From: Erinaceus europaeus | Taxonomy: Eukaryota > Chordata > Mammalia > Eulipotyphla > Erinaceidae | Reading direction: 5' to 3' | Assembly (NCBI RefSeq): GCF_950295315.1 | Contig: NC_080175.1 | Span: 87,444,161 to 87,508,160 of the forward strand | DNA: 64,000 nt | Shown: in pieces, positions 11,668 to 22,174 of the stretch | How positions within the stretch are numbered: position 1 is the stretch's first letter | Layout: each line of letters opens with the position of its first letter | The notes under the pieces: model-generated | The model's input: only the letters and a program-made list of their open reading frames with translations | Databases searched by the model: none | Told to the model about the DNA's origin: nothing | Made by a program: the position numbers and the translations under genes

Positions 11668-11972
11668 ACCAAGTAGGGGGAGTCGGGCTGTAGCGCAGCG
11701 GGTTAAGCGCAGGTGGCGCAAAGCACAAGGACCGGCATAAGGATCCCGGTTCGAACCCCGGCTCCCCACCTGCAGGGGAGTCGCTTCACAGGCGGTGAAG
11801 CAGATCTGCAGGTGTCTGTCTTTCTCTCCTCCTCTCTGTCTTCCCCTCCTCTCTCCATTTCTCTCTGTCCTATCCAACAACGACAACAACAATAATAACT
11901 ACAACAATAAAACAACAAGGACAACAAAAGGGAATAAATAAATAAAATAAAATAAAATAAAATAACCAAGTA
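11668..11972 (+). mobile_element. A-type SINE, near-consensus, 8-bp TSD
   Basis: The best-preserved A copy. ACCAAGTA occurs at 11668-11675 and 11965-11972. The body runs from about 11676 with head AGTCGGGCTGTAGCGCAGCG, 3' tail CAACAATAAAACAACAAGG and an AATAAA/AAAAT run. High CpG retention (GCGCAGCGG, GGCGCAAAGC) suggests it is relatively young. Confidence 0.93.
11691..11758 (+). promoter_or_regulatory. Internal Pol III promoter boxes of the SINE
   Basis: A-box-like TAGCGCAGCGG is at 11691-11701 and an exact-looking B box GGTTCGAACCC at 11748-11758, spaced as in tRNA genes. These would be the internal promoter elements of a tRNA-derived SINE. Whether this copy is transcribed cannot be told from sequence. 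Confidence 0.7.
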
Positions 11973-12165
11973 GGGCTGGGCAGTGGCACACCTGGCTGAG
12001 TGCATATGTTATAGTGTGCAAGGACTGAATTCAAGGCCCCAGTCTCCATTTGCAGGGAGGAAGCTTCATAACTGATGAAGCAGTGCTGTAAATATCTCTT
12101 CGTCTATCTTCCCCTTCCTTTGTGATTTTTCTGGCTGTCTTTATCCAGTAAATAAAGATAATAGA
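11973..12165 (+). mobile_element. B-type SINE directly downstream of the A copy
   Basis: GGGCTGGGCAGTGGCACACC head, TTTGCAGGGAGGAAGCTTCA middle, tail TCCAGTAAATAAAGATAATA. The A copy appears to have inserted right at its 5' edge, as the A-copy TSD abuts this head. Confidence 0.85.
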
Positions 12166-12499
12166 AGCTAATAGTTGATTGCTTTCTGTTACATTCTAAT
12201 TTTTCTATCAGAATGAGAGAAGAGAAAGCCATAGGGGGAGGAAACACTGCATTCACCTCAACCTGCCAACATCAAATAAATGATGATTTCCAGAGACTCT
12301 CAAAATTTCATAATTTCTAAAACTTAAGAGTAATGACTATTTGACATTTAATTTGTATGCATGTTCCACAAGAAAAAAGCCTCTTGAAGGTCAACTATGA
12401 GCCAACAATATTTATATAATTATGTTAAGTTGCCTCCAGTATAAAAGAGTAGATAGCTCCAATTAGAATTTAGTTGGTAAAAATAATTGACAAATTGTT

Positions 12500-12665
12500 T
12501 CTACACTTGTTTCTAATCTTCATGATGTCATTGTAGCCCCAATGTAACCCTTGAGGAAGGCAATGTTATGAAATCCCATTTTATGGATGAAAAGTAATAA
12601 GAGACCCAGAGTTAAAATTAAATTTACTTAGACAGTAAATTGGTCTGACAAATGACAAATCACTT
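12500..12665 (+). mobile_element. MIR relic
   Basis: ATCCCATTTTATGGATGAAA followed by AGAGACCCAGAGTTAAAATT and ACTTAGACAGTAAATTGG follows the MIR order (denominator 'cccattttacagatgaggaaac', 'cacagagaggttaagt', 'agctagtaagtggc'). Strongly diverged. Confidence 0.6.
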
Positions 12666-12669
12666 TCCC

Positions 12670-13250
12670 CTTTACTGCTCTTCTGCCTTCCTGAAGTAGA
12701 TTTGGCTTCTTTGGAGCAAGTATATTAGAAGAGTAGTAATTCCCAAAATGAGAATTTCCTGAGCAGTGATTATGCTCCACTGAAGAAAAATTCAAGGTGG
12801 GAGATGATATCTTGTGTAGGCAAGTTGGTTTTTTCAGGCAGAGTGTTTTCTGTCTATCTAGATTTCACTTGGAAATACATTGTTCCGTATGGGAACTATT
12901 GGCTGCCAGTAGAAATTAAGTTTTGAAATGTGGGTAGTCTACAACTTATGCACTGTAAGTAGAAAAGACATTATTAGGTTTGGGAGATTTAGGACTAGAA
13001 AAAGATTATAAAACATCTCAATAACAATTTTCACGTTGATTATATATTGAATGATTATACACTGACTACTGCGCTAAATATTTTATTATAAGTAATGTGG
13101 CTTTGAAACTAACTTTTGAAAAAATGAAATGTTTTGAAACATGGCTCCTAAAAATTTAAAATTTTAACAGTGACAACTGGAAATTCTTACCTCTATGCCT
13201 TCTGCTTCCAGGAGAGGTTTAGAATGAGTTATACTCATGTCTGTTGCTAT
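12670..13250. other. single-copy stretch
   Basis: Nothing recognised. Short A/T-rich runs only. Confidence 0.4.
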
Positions 13251-13257
13251 GGTATTC

Positions 13258-13800
13258 ATTTATTTATTTTTATTTTATTAGTGCTCTAACATTGATTTAC
13301 AAAATTATGAGATAATAGGGGTATATAATTCCACGCTGCTCCCACCACCAGTGTTCTGTGTCCTCATTCCTTTCATTGGAAACTGCATTAGTTCCGCCAG
13401 GGTCACAGATATGGGTTGACTATTATATATATATCCATTTTTTCCTATGATCCTGCTTCTCTTCCTATCTAAGTCACACCTACACCTATTACTGCTTCTA
13501 AATGTCCCTCCTCTTCCTCCTCCTCTTCCTCCTCCTCCTCCTCCTCCTCCTCCTCCTCCTCCTCCTCCTTCTCCTTCTCCTTCTCCTTCTCCTTCTCCTC
13601 CTCCTCCTCCTTTTCCTCTTCTCTCTCCAGGTCCTCATGGATTTGGAGTTCAGAGCCCTTTGGACATCTTCCCCTAACATTTCTCTCCCTTTGAGTATGA
13701 ACATGATTCTTTTTGGGTTGCAGAAGGTGGGAGTTCTGGCTTCTTTAATTGCTTCTCTACTGGACATGGGCACTGGCAAGTCAATTCATACCCAGCCTGC
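13258..13800 (-). mobile_element. Old L1 3'UTR relic containing a microsatellite
   Basis: The minus strand carries GAATTATATACCCCTATTATC-like terminus at the left, and at 13718-13800 GGTTGCAGAAGGTGGGAGTT and TGGCTTCTTTAATTGCTTCT match the reverse complement of the 3'UTR segment seen at 46.45-46.55 kb. Between them lies the pyrimidine repeat at 13506-13623. Confidence 0.65.
13506..13623 (+). repeat. (CTC)/(CTT)n polypyrimidine microsatellite
   Basis: Trinucleotide CTC runs switch to CTCCTT units and back. It gives spurious open frames on both strands (Leu- or Pro-rich on plus, Arg-rich on minus) that I do not annotate as genes. Confidence 0.95.
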
Positions 13801-13804
13801 AAAC

Positions 13805-14390
13805 CAGTATTTAAACTCGGTTCTTCTGCTGCGTGAATGTGATAGGGCTTGTGATTTTTATTTACTCCACTTGTAATCTAATTATTTACCCGCTACCAAA
13901 CATATAAACTCCTTATGATAAAGCAAAAGTTAGAGTTTTGTCTTAGAATGAGAGTATAGAGGGACGTCTGAAAACAACAGGACTTGTGTAGGCACATACA
14001 CCTTGAAGAAACCAGACCAGTCTTTTAAATGCTGCAGAATTGACAGGAGGCCCTAGGTTGCATCTCTAAGTTTGATAATAGAACTTGTGTTGGATATTGT
14101 GGTCTTGGACATCATAATAGATGTGTTCATCAATATTGCAAGGAATTCACATTGAGATATATTTATTTGTTGCTCTGAGGCAGTGAAAAAAGCAAGAATT
14201 CCCCTACTATTTTATTGGTGGTCATGATTCCATGACTGACACATAAGCACGTAGACTGGGATGAGGTAAGAAATTAAAGATAGTCACATGATTTCTGATA
14301 ATATAAACTGTGTGTGTGTTCATGTATGTAAATGTATATTTTTGGGGTCAACCTCAGATTGTCAACATTTCCAGCTGACTTTCTCAGACA
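13805..14390. other. single-copy stretch
   Basis: No repeat or gene recognised. A short TG-rich patch is at 14309-14320. Confidence 0.4.
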
Positions 14391-14401
14391 GAAAAAGAGA
14401 C

Positions 14402-14665
14402 ACAAGCTGGGTGGCAGTGCACGTGGTAAAAGCACATGTAGGAGGAACAGAGTGTGAGTGCCCACTCCCCATCTGCCCGGTGGAAGCTTCACACATGGTG
14501 AAGCAAGTATCGCGAGTGTCTCTGTCTCTCTCCCTCTGTACCTCCCACTTTTCTCTCAATTTATCTCTCTATCAAATAAAGAAAATAAAAAAGAGGAAAA
14601 ATGGCTGCTAGGAACCATGGATTCATTGCACCAAGTTGCAATGATAACCCTGGCGGCAATAAAGA
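14402..14665 (+). mobile_element. D-like SINE (B-like body plus 3' module)
   Basis: GCTGGGTGGCAGTGCACGTG head and AGCTTCACACATGGTGAAGC middle, then GGATTCATTGCACCAAGTTG and ATGATAACCCTGGCGG, the D-type 3' module, at about 14602-14656. Confidence 0.7.
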
Positions 14666-14667
14666 AA

Positions 14668-14812
14668 GGAAGGAAGGGAGACAGTGAAAGTGGAAAAGGC
14701 ATACAACACCCGAGCTTTTCCCAGTATGGTGGCGACTGCACTTGAACTTGAGTTATGCACATGATAAAGATGGCACTTAACTAAGTGAGCTATCTTGTAG
14801 GCTCAAGAAATA
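14668..14812 (-). mobile_element. Decayed SINE remnant
   Basis: GACTGCACTTGAACTTGAGT and AACTAAGTGAGCTATCTTGT resemble the reverse complement of a SINE tRNA-like head. Heavily diverged. Confidence 0.35.
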
Positions 14813-15541
14813 CAATATAGGGGCTGGGTGGTAGCACAGTGGGTTAAGTGCACATGGTACAAAGCACAAGGACCAGTGCAAGGACTGGTGTAAGGATCCC
14901 GGTTCAAGCCCCCTGGCTCCCCACCTGCAGCGGGGTAGCTTCGCAAGTGGTGAAGCAGGTCTGCAGTTATCTTTCTCTCTTCTTCTTCTAGCGTTTGCCC
15001 ATCTTTCTCTCTGTTGGTATGTTTCATATTGGTTTGCTCCCCTCCTCCCACCCCTGAGAGAATTGGTTTGGCCCTTGCTAGTTTCGCGCCCAGCTTTCTC
15101 CCCACCCCCTATGCTAAGGACGTCCAGAGTCCCAGCAGCAGCCCCTGAGGGAGAATGATGGGGAAGCACATGGTGTGGTGATTTGCCCATTCGTGAATAA
15201 AGATTAAATTGCAGCTTCTCAGCCCAGCCGTGTGTCTCCGAGTCTCTGTCTCTGTCTACCGCCACGATGCTAGCCGGCCAGGCTGCTGGAGCCTCCTAAC
15301 GTTAACAACATCTCCCCGCCCCCCTTGGTCTTCCTATCCTCTCTGGACTGTTCTCTGTCCTATCCAACAGTAACAATGACTATAGCAACAATAACAACCA
15401 CAACAAGGGCAACAAAATGGGGGAAAAAAGCCTCCAAGAGCAGTGGATTCATAGTGCTGGCACCGAGATCCAGTGATAACCCCAGAGACCAAAAAAAAAA
15501 AAAAACACACACACACACACACACACACAAAACCAATATAG
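14813..15541 (+). mobile_element. D-type SINE split by a solo LTR, with TSD
   Basis: CAATATAG at 14813-14820 recurs at 15534-15541. The SINE begins GGGCTGGGTGGTAGCACAGT, resumes after the LTR with TCTGTCCTATCCAACAGTAA, has the D module at 15430-15490 and ends in poly(A) and an AC run (15505-15529). A solo LTR occupies 15012-15310. The head also contains a short internal duplication (GGACCAGTGCA / GGACTGGTGTA). Confidence 0.85.
15012..15310 (+). mobile_element. Solo LTR of an endogenous retrovirus
   Basis: The segment starts TGTTGGTATG and ends GTTAACAACA, giving the TG...CA ends and short inverted termini typical of LTRs. It carries an AATAAA polyadenylation signal at about 15197-15202 followed by a C/T-rich R-U5-like region. 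The direct repeat TCTC flanks it (15008-15011, 15311-15314); a 6-bp TSD with one mismatch is also possible. It interrupts a SINE, proving it is an insertion. No viral genes remain. The class is uncertain: 4 bp would fit class I, 6 bp a class II (beta-like) element, and the AACA terminus resembles class II LTRs. Confidence 0.75.
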
Positions 15542-15775
15542 TCAGAAGTTGAATGTGAAATATGTTAATATTATTAATGAAACATGAAAAAATGGAAAAT
15601 TACCAATAACAGAAAGGGATATTTTAAAGACACAATTTTTTTGGCAAGAAGAATAAATCACTTGGCAAATGTATCCTGCTATTTTCATCAGCAACTATTA
15701 ACAATAAAGTAATGGCAGAGTACAGCCTAGATATAAGGATTTATACTGTTTCATCTGAAAAAAAACAAATTTGAA

Positions 15776-15830
15776 ATTAACTCATTTTGAAAATTAACTC
15801 ACTTTGAAAATTAACTCATTTTGAAAAGCA
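15776..15830 (+). repeat. 18-bp tandem repeat, three units
   Basis: The unit ATTAACTCATTTTGAAAA is repeated three times with single-base differences (one copy has ACTCAC). Confidence 0.85.
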
Positions 15831-15834
15831 ATTA

Positions 15835-16105
15835 TTATATATTAAATTATATTGTATATTATATGCTAAATGCTAATATATAATGAAGTATACATATAAA
15901 AAAAACTTGTATCCAGTTTCTGTAGACTAGTATAAATAATGATCCCAAATCATTAGTTGTCAATATTTTAGAATTACCAAAAACTGAATGTGCTTAGTAA
16001 AACTGGAGTGTCACATACTCTCAAATTTTAGAAATAGTCATTTAACATCTAAGATGTTTGCAGTTACTAAAAATATACAACATGCCAGATGCTGCTAAGT
16101 AATAT
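15835..16105. other. single-copy AT-rich stretch
   Basis: Very AT-rich, with TATATTATATGC-type runs near 15840-15900. No gene or repeat family seen. Confidence 0.4.
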
Positions 16106-16110
16106 TAAAA

Positions 16111-16250
16111 GGAAAGTATCCCAGTGGCTTACAAGATATACTTTCATGCCTAAGGCACCTGGGGTCTCAGGTTCAACACCAACATAAGCCAGAGCTGAGA
16201 AAGAAAGAGAAAGGGAAAGAGAGAGAGAGAGAGATTGAGAGAGAGAGGAA
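16111..16250 (+). mobile_element. E-type SINE, decayed
   Basis: TCATGCCTAAGGCACCTGGG, GTCTCAGGTTCAACACCAAC and ATAAGCCAGAGCTGAGAAAG are E-type. The tail is a GA-rich microsatellite at 16200-16247. Confidence 0.65.
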
Positions 16251-16324
16251 TAAGTTAAGAAAAGAAGATTTAAATTGCATCCTTGCTTTTAATATCAGAG
16301 TTTATGAAATGATAGTTGAAAACA

Positions 16325-16420
16325 ATAACTACTACTTTATTCAGTTATTCACAATATTAGTGAAAACCTACTACATGCCAAACATTCTTCAGGGTTCTGA
16401 GGTAAAGAGAAGATGTGATT
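16325..16420 (+). mobile_element. L2-like relic
   Basis: TTAGTGAAAACCTACTACAT and GCCAAACATTCTTCAGGGTT recall the L2/MIR phrase 'ttattgagcacctactatgtgccaggcactg'. Diverged and short. Confidence 0.45.
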
Positions 16421-16710
16421 TTGGCTTGTGTTGAGTAGCTGTGAGAGAGGAGTAGATTGATCTGGTTATATAATGAAGGTAGAATCACTGAGAACTCTGT
16501 GGGTGCATCTGAGGTGGGATTGAGAAGGTGTGATGGATGCATCAAAGCTTTTTATCCTTGGGGAAAATATAAAATTGCCATTACCTGAAAAGTGGGAGGA
16601 TGCAAGAGAGATATCTTAGAGAAAGAGAAAAGCCTCAGTTTTAGACATGCTAATCTCAAAATGTCTGTAAATACAGAAGCAGAGTTTGGTGGTTAATTAT
16701 CTAAGTCTGA

Positions 16711-16800
16711 AGTTTTTTGTTTTTTTCCTCCAGGGTTATTGTTGGGCTTCAGTGCTGACACTACAAATTCATTGTTTCTAGAGGCAGACACAAAAAAAAT
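16711..16800 (-). mobile_element. D-type SINE, 3' module only
   Basis: CCTCCAGGGTTATTGTTGGG through TTGTTTCTAGAGGC is the 3' module with poly(A) (T run at 16717-16727) and no body, so this copy is truncated almost to its 3' end. Confidence 0.75.
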
Positions 16801-16804
16801 TGTT

Positions 16805-17578
16805 AAAGAGCATAGATTCAGTCAGGGTTGATTTCTGGAATCTATTTCATATATACTTAGGAGCTCTTGTTAATATGTTTACTGCTATGAATTCTGCATT
16901 CCATGAATAGATAAAATACATAGAGCAACTAGGTGATCTAAGTGTCATTGTTCAAGATAAGGACTACTGAAGGGGAACAAGGTTTTAAACTTGAGATTCA
17001 AATAATGAGGCAATTATTATAGTTGAATGCTTTCTGTAGTGGAATGAATCTGTGAATTTTCTAGAAATAGAACATGTTTTTTTCTCACAATGTTCATATC
17101 TTAGTAGAGACACCTGCAATTAAACAATTGGATTACAGCATATTACTGTTGTTCAATGGAACTAAAGAGAGGCGCTCCATCATTCCTGTGGGAGGTGTAA
17201 AGAAAAGGTGTCAATAAACACTTCTCAGATGGTAAAATATAGGCAACTTCTTGAAGAGCGAACACAATGTGCTTGGGCAAAGAATAGCAAAGGCATGAAT
17301 ATCTATCACCGTGGATGGCCTGAAGATGCTCTATCTGGGAGGAATGGTAGAGATGCAGAGGGATTATATAACAAGAGTGGGCTGGAAACAGCTATTTAAA
17401 ACCAAAAGGAAGGGAATGGCATTAGAGGATTCACATTTTATGAAGAAAATCCTGAACTCAATATTGGAAAGAGAATGGGAGGTAATAATCAAAGCAATGA
17501 TGCCATTTTTTTTGAGATTATTATAGTCACCCAGGATCTAGGGGTGAAGCAACAATTAGGGTGATGAAGAAATCAATT
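16805..17578. other. unclassified stretch
   Basis: The part at 17160-17520 is relatively G/A-rich (GATGGCCTGAAGATGCTCTA, GGGAGGAATGGTAGAGATGC) and could be an old LTR or DNA-transposon relic, but I cannot name it. Short frames here have no domain. Confidence 0.35.
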
Positions 17579-17582
17579 AATA

Positions 17583-17790
17583 GGGCCAGGCAGTAGCACA
17601 CCTGGTTAAGTGTACACATTACAGTACACAAGGACACAGGTTCAAGCCCCTGATCCCCACTTAACAGGGGGAAAGCTTCACAAGTGGTGAAACTGTGCTG
17701 CAGGTCTCTCTCCCCCCTTCTAGTCCCACCTCTCAGTTTATCTGTCTCTTTCCAATAATAAATAAATAAAAATAAAAAAGATAATGTTCC
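17583..17790 (+). mobile_element. B-type SINE
   Basis: GGCCAGGCAGTAGCACACCT head, CACAGGTTCAAGCCCCTGAT (B-box region) and a TCCAATAATAAATAAATAAA tail. Confidence 0.9.
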
Positions 17791-17946
17791 TCTATAAAAA
17801 AGATACAGATTAACAGAAACATTTTGAAAGTATATTTTAGTATTTGCTACTGTCATTTTTATAAAAATCACCTTTTTCTCAGCAAATCTATTGATAGTTC
17901 AAACAAAAACATTACCTAAATTCCCAGCATATAAAATTTAAATTGT

Positions 17947-18142
17947 GGGGTTTGTAGTGGCTCCCCTGCTGAGCACACATGTTATCATGTGCAAGGAACT
18001 TGGTTTAAGCCCTCAGTCCTCACCTGCATGAGGGAAATTTCACAGGTTGTTAAGTGCTACAGGTATCTGTCTTTCTCTTTCCCTCTTTCCCCTTCTCTCC
18101 CAATTCCTCTCTGTGTCTATCCAATAAATGCATAAGTTAAAA
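17947..18142 (+). mobile_element. B-type SINE, older
   Basis: GGGGTTTGTAGTGGCTCCCC head, GGTTTAAGCCCTCAGTCCTC and tail TATCCAATAAATGCATAAGT. More diverged than the neighbouring copy. Confidence 0.8.
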
Positions 18143-18144
18143 CA

Positions 18145-19552
18145 ATTAAATTATTTAACATTTATTATATTATTGTCAGTAATTATTAAGCACATAGCTA
18201 TCAAACTCTTCTGTCAAGTTATTACATGTAACAGAGCTACCATTCATTCTTGATAATTTAACTTACATAGAGATTTGATAGTTTTATTTTTGTAGTCAAT
18301 CTTAATTGTAATATCTATAAACAAACACATTTACCTCCTTTATATTTATGAGAGAAATGACAACACATTATGAACCTACTATAAATTAAAGATAGTAGTA
18401 TATTACATGTATTTTTTATTATTTTTCTAACAAGAAGCTACAGCTTAGCACAGGTATTGATTATTCTGACAAAACACAAAAACAAAAATACTTTTGGAAT
18501 GTTTACAAAGTCCTCCCCCCAAAAAAAAAAATCTCTAAAACTTTGGGATAATCTTTATTTGATTTTGTAAAGACTACTGATTTGTTCTTCACTAAATTTC
18601 TCTTCATTTGGTTATCTGAACTAGTGGTCATTTACTTACTATTATGTAGTGTTTCTGATATTCTTTAATCAATATACATTATGAAAAAGCCATCTGTATC
18701 ATGAACAATCCTAGACGCTAGTCACTGGAATGGACTTCATTGCCTGAATTCCCCACTAAATGCTCAAACTAGAATATCATGAAACAGGTATATGTCCCGT
18801 ACAAAACTGATTTATGCAGAATTATCAGAGGCAAAGCTCTATCTTCTGAATTCAAATTATGGAAAGTACAAATCTTGTCAGAGTCAAGGCCAGTAATATC
18901 CCAGGTTCACAGCAATGGTTAAAATTGTCACATGTAACATATTGCAGTGGCTTCCTCCAAATAATTAAATTGTGAAAATCTCATTTAACCACATTAACCT
19001 TCATCCTGAAGATGATGTTTGCTCAGTAAATGAAAGCTAAGATTGAACAGTTTTACCTTTTGCTTCATCTTTTTTTCCTTCTACATTTGAAGTTTGATTA
19101 TAATTTGTAATGATCTAAAGACAAGAAAGCAGGTATTTAAAGAGAGAAAGAGGGGGAAAAAAATCACCATACATGCTGGTCAGTTTCCCCTTTGGAAATA
19201 TCTGATCTTATTCTGTGTCAAAATCTATCTGTCCATGATGTTATTTTTAAACCTTGAAGAAGGCAGAAACTGATTGATCTTAAATGATTTCTAAAAAGCT
19301 ATTTTTCCCCCATACTTTGCCCATTATAAGCTACAGGGATCAACCTGCCCCCTGCTGATAAACTCCATAGTTTGAAAATACTAATCAAACAAGATGGTGA
19401 AATGATCAAAGTGTCATAGTCTGATTCCTCCATTCAGTGTGTGACATATCCGTAAACCGAAGGAGAGCAAGAGATTTCAAATAAAGACTAAAAGAACTCT
19501 TTTAAAGCATTCTTTTGTACTTGAAAATTTGTTCATTTTAAGCTCACACACA

Positions 19553-19609
<57 letters not shown>

Positions 19610-20100
19610 GAACGCAGGATAGCTAAAGGCCTAATAAATTTCTTTGATCTGGACATGGCTAGTTCTTAAAGCTAAGATCTAAAAGGTTGCAGACCGTCTG
19701 CTGTTTTCTAAAAATTAAAATCCACCAAAGCATCGTCTCTGTCTCACCACCACCCTTGTCAGCATACTATGCATTCCATCCATGCCAGGTAGCACAGAAC
19801 CTGCCTGATGATTAAAGTAAGATCTCAGACCATTCAGATATTTTAACTGAAAAGACCGGACACTCTCACCTAATTTTGTAGTCCCACAGACAGCACATCT
19901 TCTCCAGAGGCTCTCCTGGGTATATTTGGATGAGTCACTGGAATCACTTAGCATGAATGGAGCCAATCTGTGAACAACCATCTAAATTTTAAGTCTCCAT
20001 CAGTGACAAGTTGATAGATTTGAGAAATAGTAGATTTTAAAATTATAGGAGTGGGGACTGGATTAATGGGCATATTCAAGTCCACAAGGAGGTAGACTAC
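18145..20100. other. long single-copy stretch
   Basis: The only clear repeat is the CA microsatellite at 19546-19607. An 88-codon minus frame at 19715-19981 has no recognised domain and no splice or promoter context I can support. Part of this stretch may be conserved but I cannot judge that from one sequence. Confidence 0.45.
19546..19607 (+). repeat. (CA)n microsatellite
   Basis: CACACA units with one CATA interruption near 19558-19562. Confidence 0.97.
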
Positions 20101-20102
20101 AT

Positions 20103-20425
20103 TATTTTATTTTATTTTACTGGGGAGTGAATAGCATACAGTGTCTTTGTTGCAATGGGGGTATGGTTTCTCATCCTCCAGTGAGAGCTTCTTGCAGAAC
20201 TCAGTCAACCACCAATCAGGTTCTTTGACACTGTCACACACCAGGCCCCTAAGGTTCTCTCCTCCTCTTCCTTCTCCCTTGCCCTTGTCCTCTTCCTTGC
20301 CCCTAAGTCCTTTGCTTTGGTACGGGACACCATATTGAATCCAAATATTACTTTTTGTTTTCCCTTTCCCTCTTTAATTATTAATTTCCAGCTATAAGCG
20401 AGATCATTTGTCACTAAATTCATTT
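20103..20425 (-). mobile_element. Decayed L1-type 3' fragment
   Basis: The left poly(T)-like TTTTATTTTATTTTACTGGG, then GTCCTTTGCTTTGGTACGGG and AAGCGAGATCATTTGTCACT parallel the element at 144-388. It is a minus-strand copy, more diverged. Confidence 0.5.
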
Positions 20426-20499
20426 TTTTAAAAAATGAAATCCTCTACTGCCTATTAACAACTATGTACGATCACACTTTGTGCTCTAGTCTAAAACTT

Positions 20500-20875
20500 G
20501 ACTTCTCAAAGTGTGATCTACACAAGAGTTTCATCGCTTCCATCTTGGGGCTTCTTGCATGTATCAAATTATGGATATTATACAGCTCAGCTGAATCAAA
20601 ACTATGAAAAGTAGGGCCAACATGATAGCTCACTAGATAGGGGCCAAGTTTTGCCATCTGTATGATCCAATTATAGCCTTGGCAGCACATGGGAATAGTA
20701 TAGCAGTAGAAAAACTCCTGAACTATGGTAATTCTCCCTCTCTTTCTCTGTCCTCAAGGGATAACACTGTGCATGTATGAATGACCAATTTTCACTGCTC
20801 TGTCCCCAAGGAATTTCATCAGGATCCTGCTTGACATACACACATATCATACTTTGAGAAGCCCTAAACTAAATA
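20500..20875 (+). mobile_element. MER5A (hAT-Charlie) relic split by a SINE
   Basis: CTTCTCAAAGTGTGATCTAC at the left and CATCAGGATCCTGCTTGACA ... ATACTTTGAGAAGCCCTAAA at the right are the two ends of a MER5A-like element (family ends are roughly inverted). An F-type SINE sits between about 20612 and 20810. Confidence 0.65.
20610..20812 (+). mobile_element. F-type SINE nested in MER5A
   Basis: AGGGCCAACATGATAGCTCA, CCAAGTTTTGCCATCTGTAT, CTCCCTCTCTTTCTCTGTCC and a weak F-type end. Edges approximate. Confidence 0.6.
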
Positions 20876-20879
20876 CACT

Positions 20880-21640
20880 TTTGATGCCTGGCACAAGTTT
20901 TATTTCTAGTCCATACATTGACTTTATTTGTAAGTTTAATGCTACAAAATAGTTTACAGAAAACTTTAGAACTCTGAACTAAAGTAGGCCAAAATGAAAA
21001 TTGTCAATAACATGTCAGTGGATTGACATTCATTCTTTTTCTTCTAGATTTCTAAATGTGTATGCTTCTGTTTGTTTATTTACCTTTTCAGTTAAATACA
21101 GTTTATTATAAAAAACTTTATTACTTTTCTTGTGGGGAGCATTCAATATAAGTGATAAAAACGAGAGTAACTCATACTCTACATTTCAAGTTTATAAAAT
21201 ATTAAAAATATACCAGATAAAGAGTAAGTTGATTCATAAATATAATTAGTTTATTAGGTGTGAGGCATAAGTGACAGTAATATAACTTTTAAAAGGAAGG
21301 AATATTTCAAGAAAATGGAAATGCATAATAATGTCTTTGTAGTGCTAAATTTCTGGCAGTCAGCAATGGCACCGACATGTTTTAAAGACTGAGCTACCAC
21401 ATTGGGAGACTACACTAGACAGACTAATACTATACTGTTTATCTCTGATTCCAAGATGTTCAGTTTGGAATTAATTTACTATTAGAGATTTGAAACTTAA
21501 TGAAAATTCGTAAGTTTAGTCATATATTGCTGAGAACGCCTATGCATCTTGTATCTGAAAGAAGAAATAGAACACTCACATAATTATGTTAAATTGCACC
21601 AACTTTTTAAATGCATTTTAAAATCCTATATGGTATGGTA
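20880..21640. other. single-copy stretch
   Basis: AT-rich, no repeat family or gene recognised. Confidence 0.4.
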
Positions 21641-21644
21641 AGAT

Positions 21645-21711
21645 TGGTAAATTTATTGACTACAAGAAAATTTAGATATGGTAATTTATTGACTACAATC
21701 AAATTTCATCT
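21645..21711 (+). repeat. Two-copy tandem duplication (about 33 bp)
   Basis: TGGTAAATTTATTGACTACA (from 21645) is repeated as TGGTAATTTATTGACTACAA (from 21679), each followed by a similar AAATTT-containing segment. Confidence 0.85.
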
Positions 21712-21754
21712 GTGGAAGTTTTATTTATTCTGGAGTTTTTCTGTAGTTTTTGAA

Positions 21755-21865
21755 ATGGCTCAAGTCTTGACGCAGTTAGAACACATGACTATTATGTTGT
21801 TCTAGGTTCATAAGGCAGTATGTATGGTCTCTCTTGTTCCCTCTCATAAAAAAAAAATCTTAAAA
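21755..21865 (+). mobile_element. C-like SINE, decayed
   Basis: CTTGACGCAGTTAGAACACA, GACTATTATGTTGTTCTAGG and TCTCTCTTGTTCCCTCTCAT with an A run and ATCTTAAAAG tail follow the C-type order. Confidence 0.45.
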
Positions 21866-22174
21866 GTATATAATTTTTGAAAGACCAAAAATGTGCATAC
21901 AAAGATACATAGCAGACAGTGAATTTATATAATTAGACATTATAATTAAAATAATATCTGCTTTTAACAACCTCAAATATGTAACTCATTCTTGATAATC
22001 TATATATTCACATATGAGATGTCTGAGGAGTTTTTAGAATTTTCTGTGTTTTGAGGCTTGTATGAGTCAGTAGTGAGGAACAGGTTTGATCTAGGATTGT
22101 AAAGCAGAGGATTAAAAGGGAAAGGATGGTTGGAGCAATATGGAGATATTTGTATAAGAGGAAGATAGACTAAC

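Noticed and set aside
11676..11770. tRNA gene
   Set aside because: The A and B boxes are tRNA-like but the sequence continues into a SINE body and tail, with dozens of copies. It is a tRNA-derived SINE head and would not fold as a mature tRNA.
13447..13876. Pro-, Leu- and Arg-rich frames up to 124 codons
   Set aside because: Generated by the CTC/CTT microsatellite; no non-repetitive domain.
15776..15830. CRISPR-like regular repeats
   Set aside because: Units are directly adjacent without spacers, few in number and in a mammalian context. Simple tandem repeat.
19715..19981. 88-codon minus-strand frame in single-copy DNA
   Set aside because: No recognised domain or motif and no supporting signals. 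Length is within chance expectation for 64 kb.
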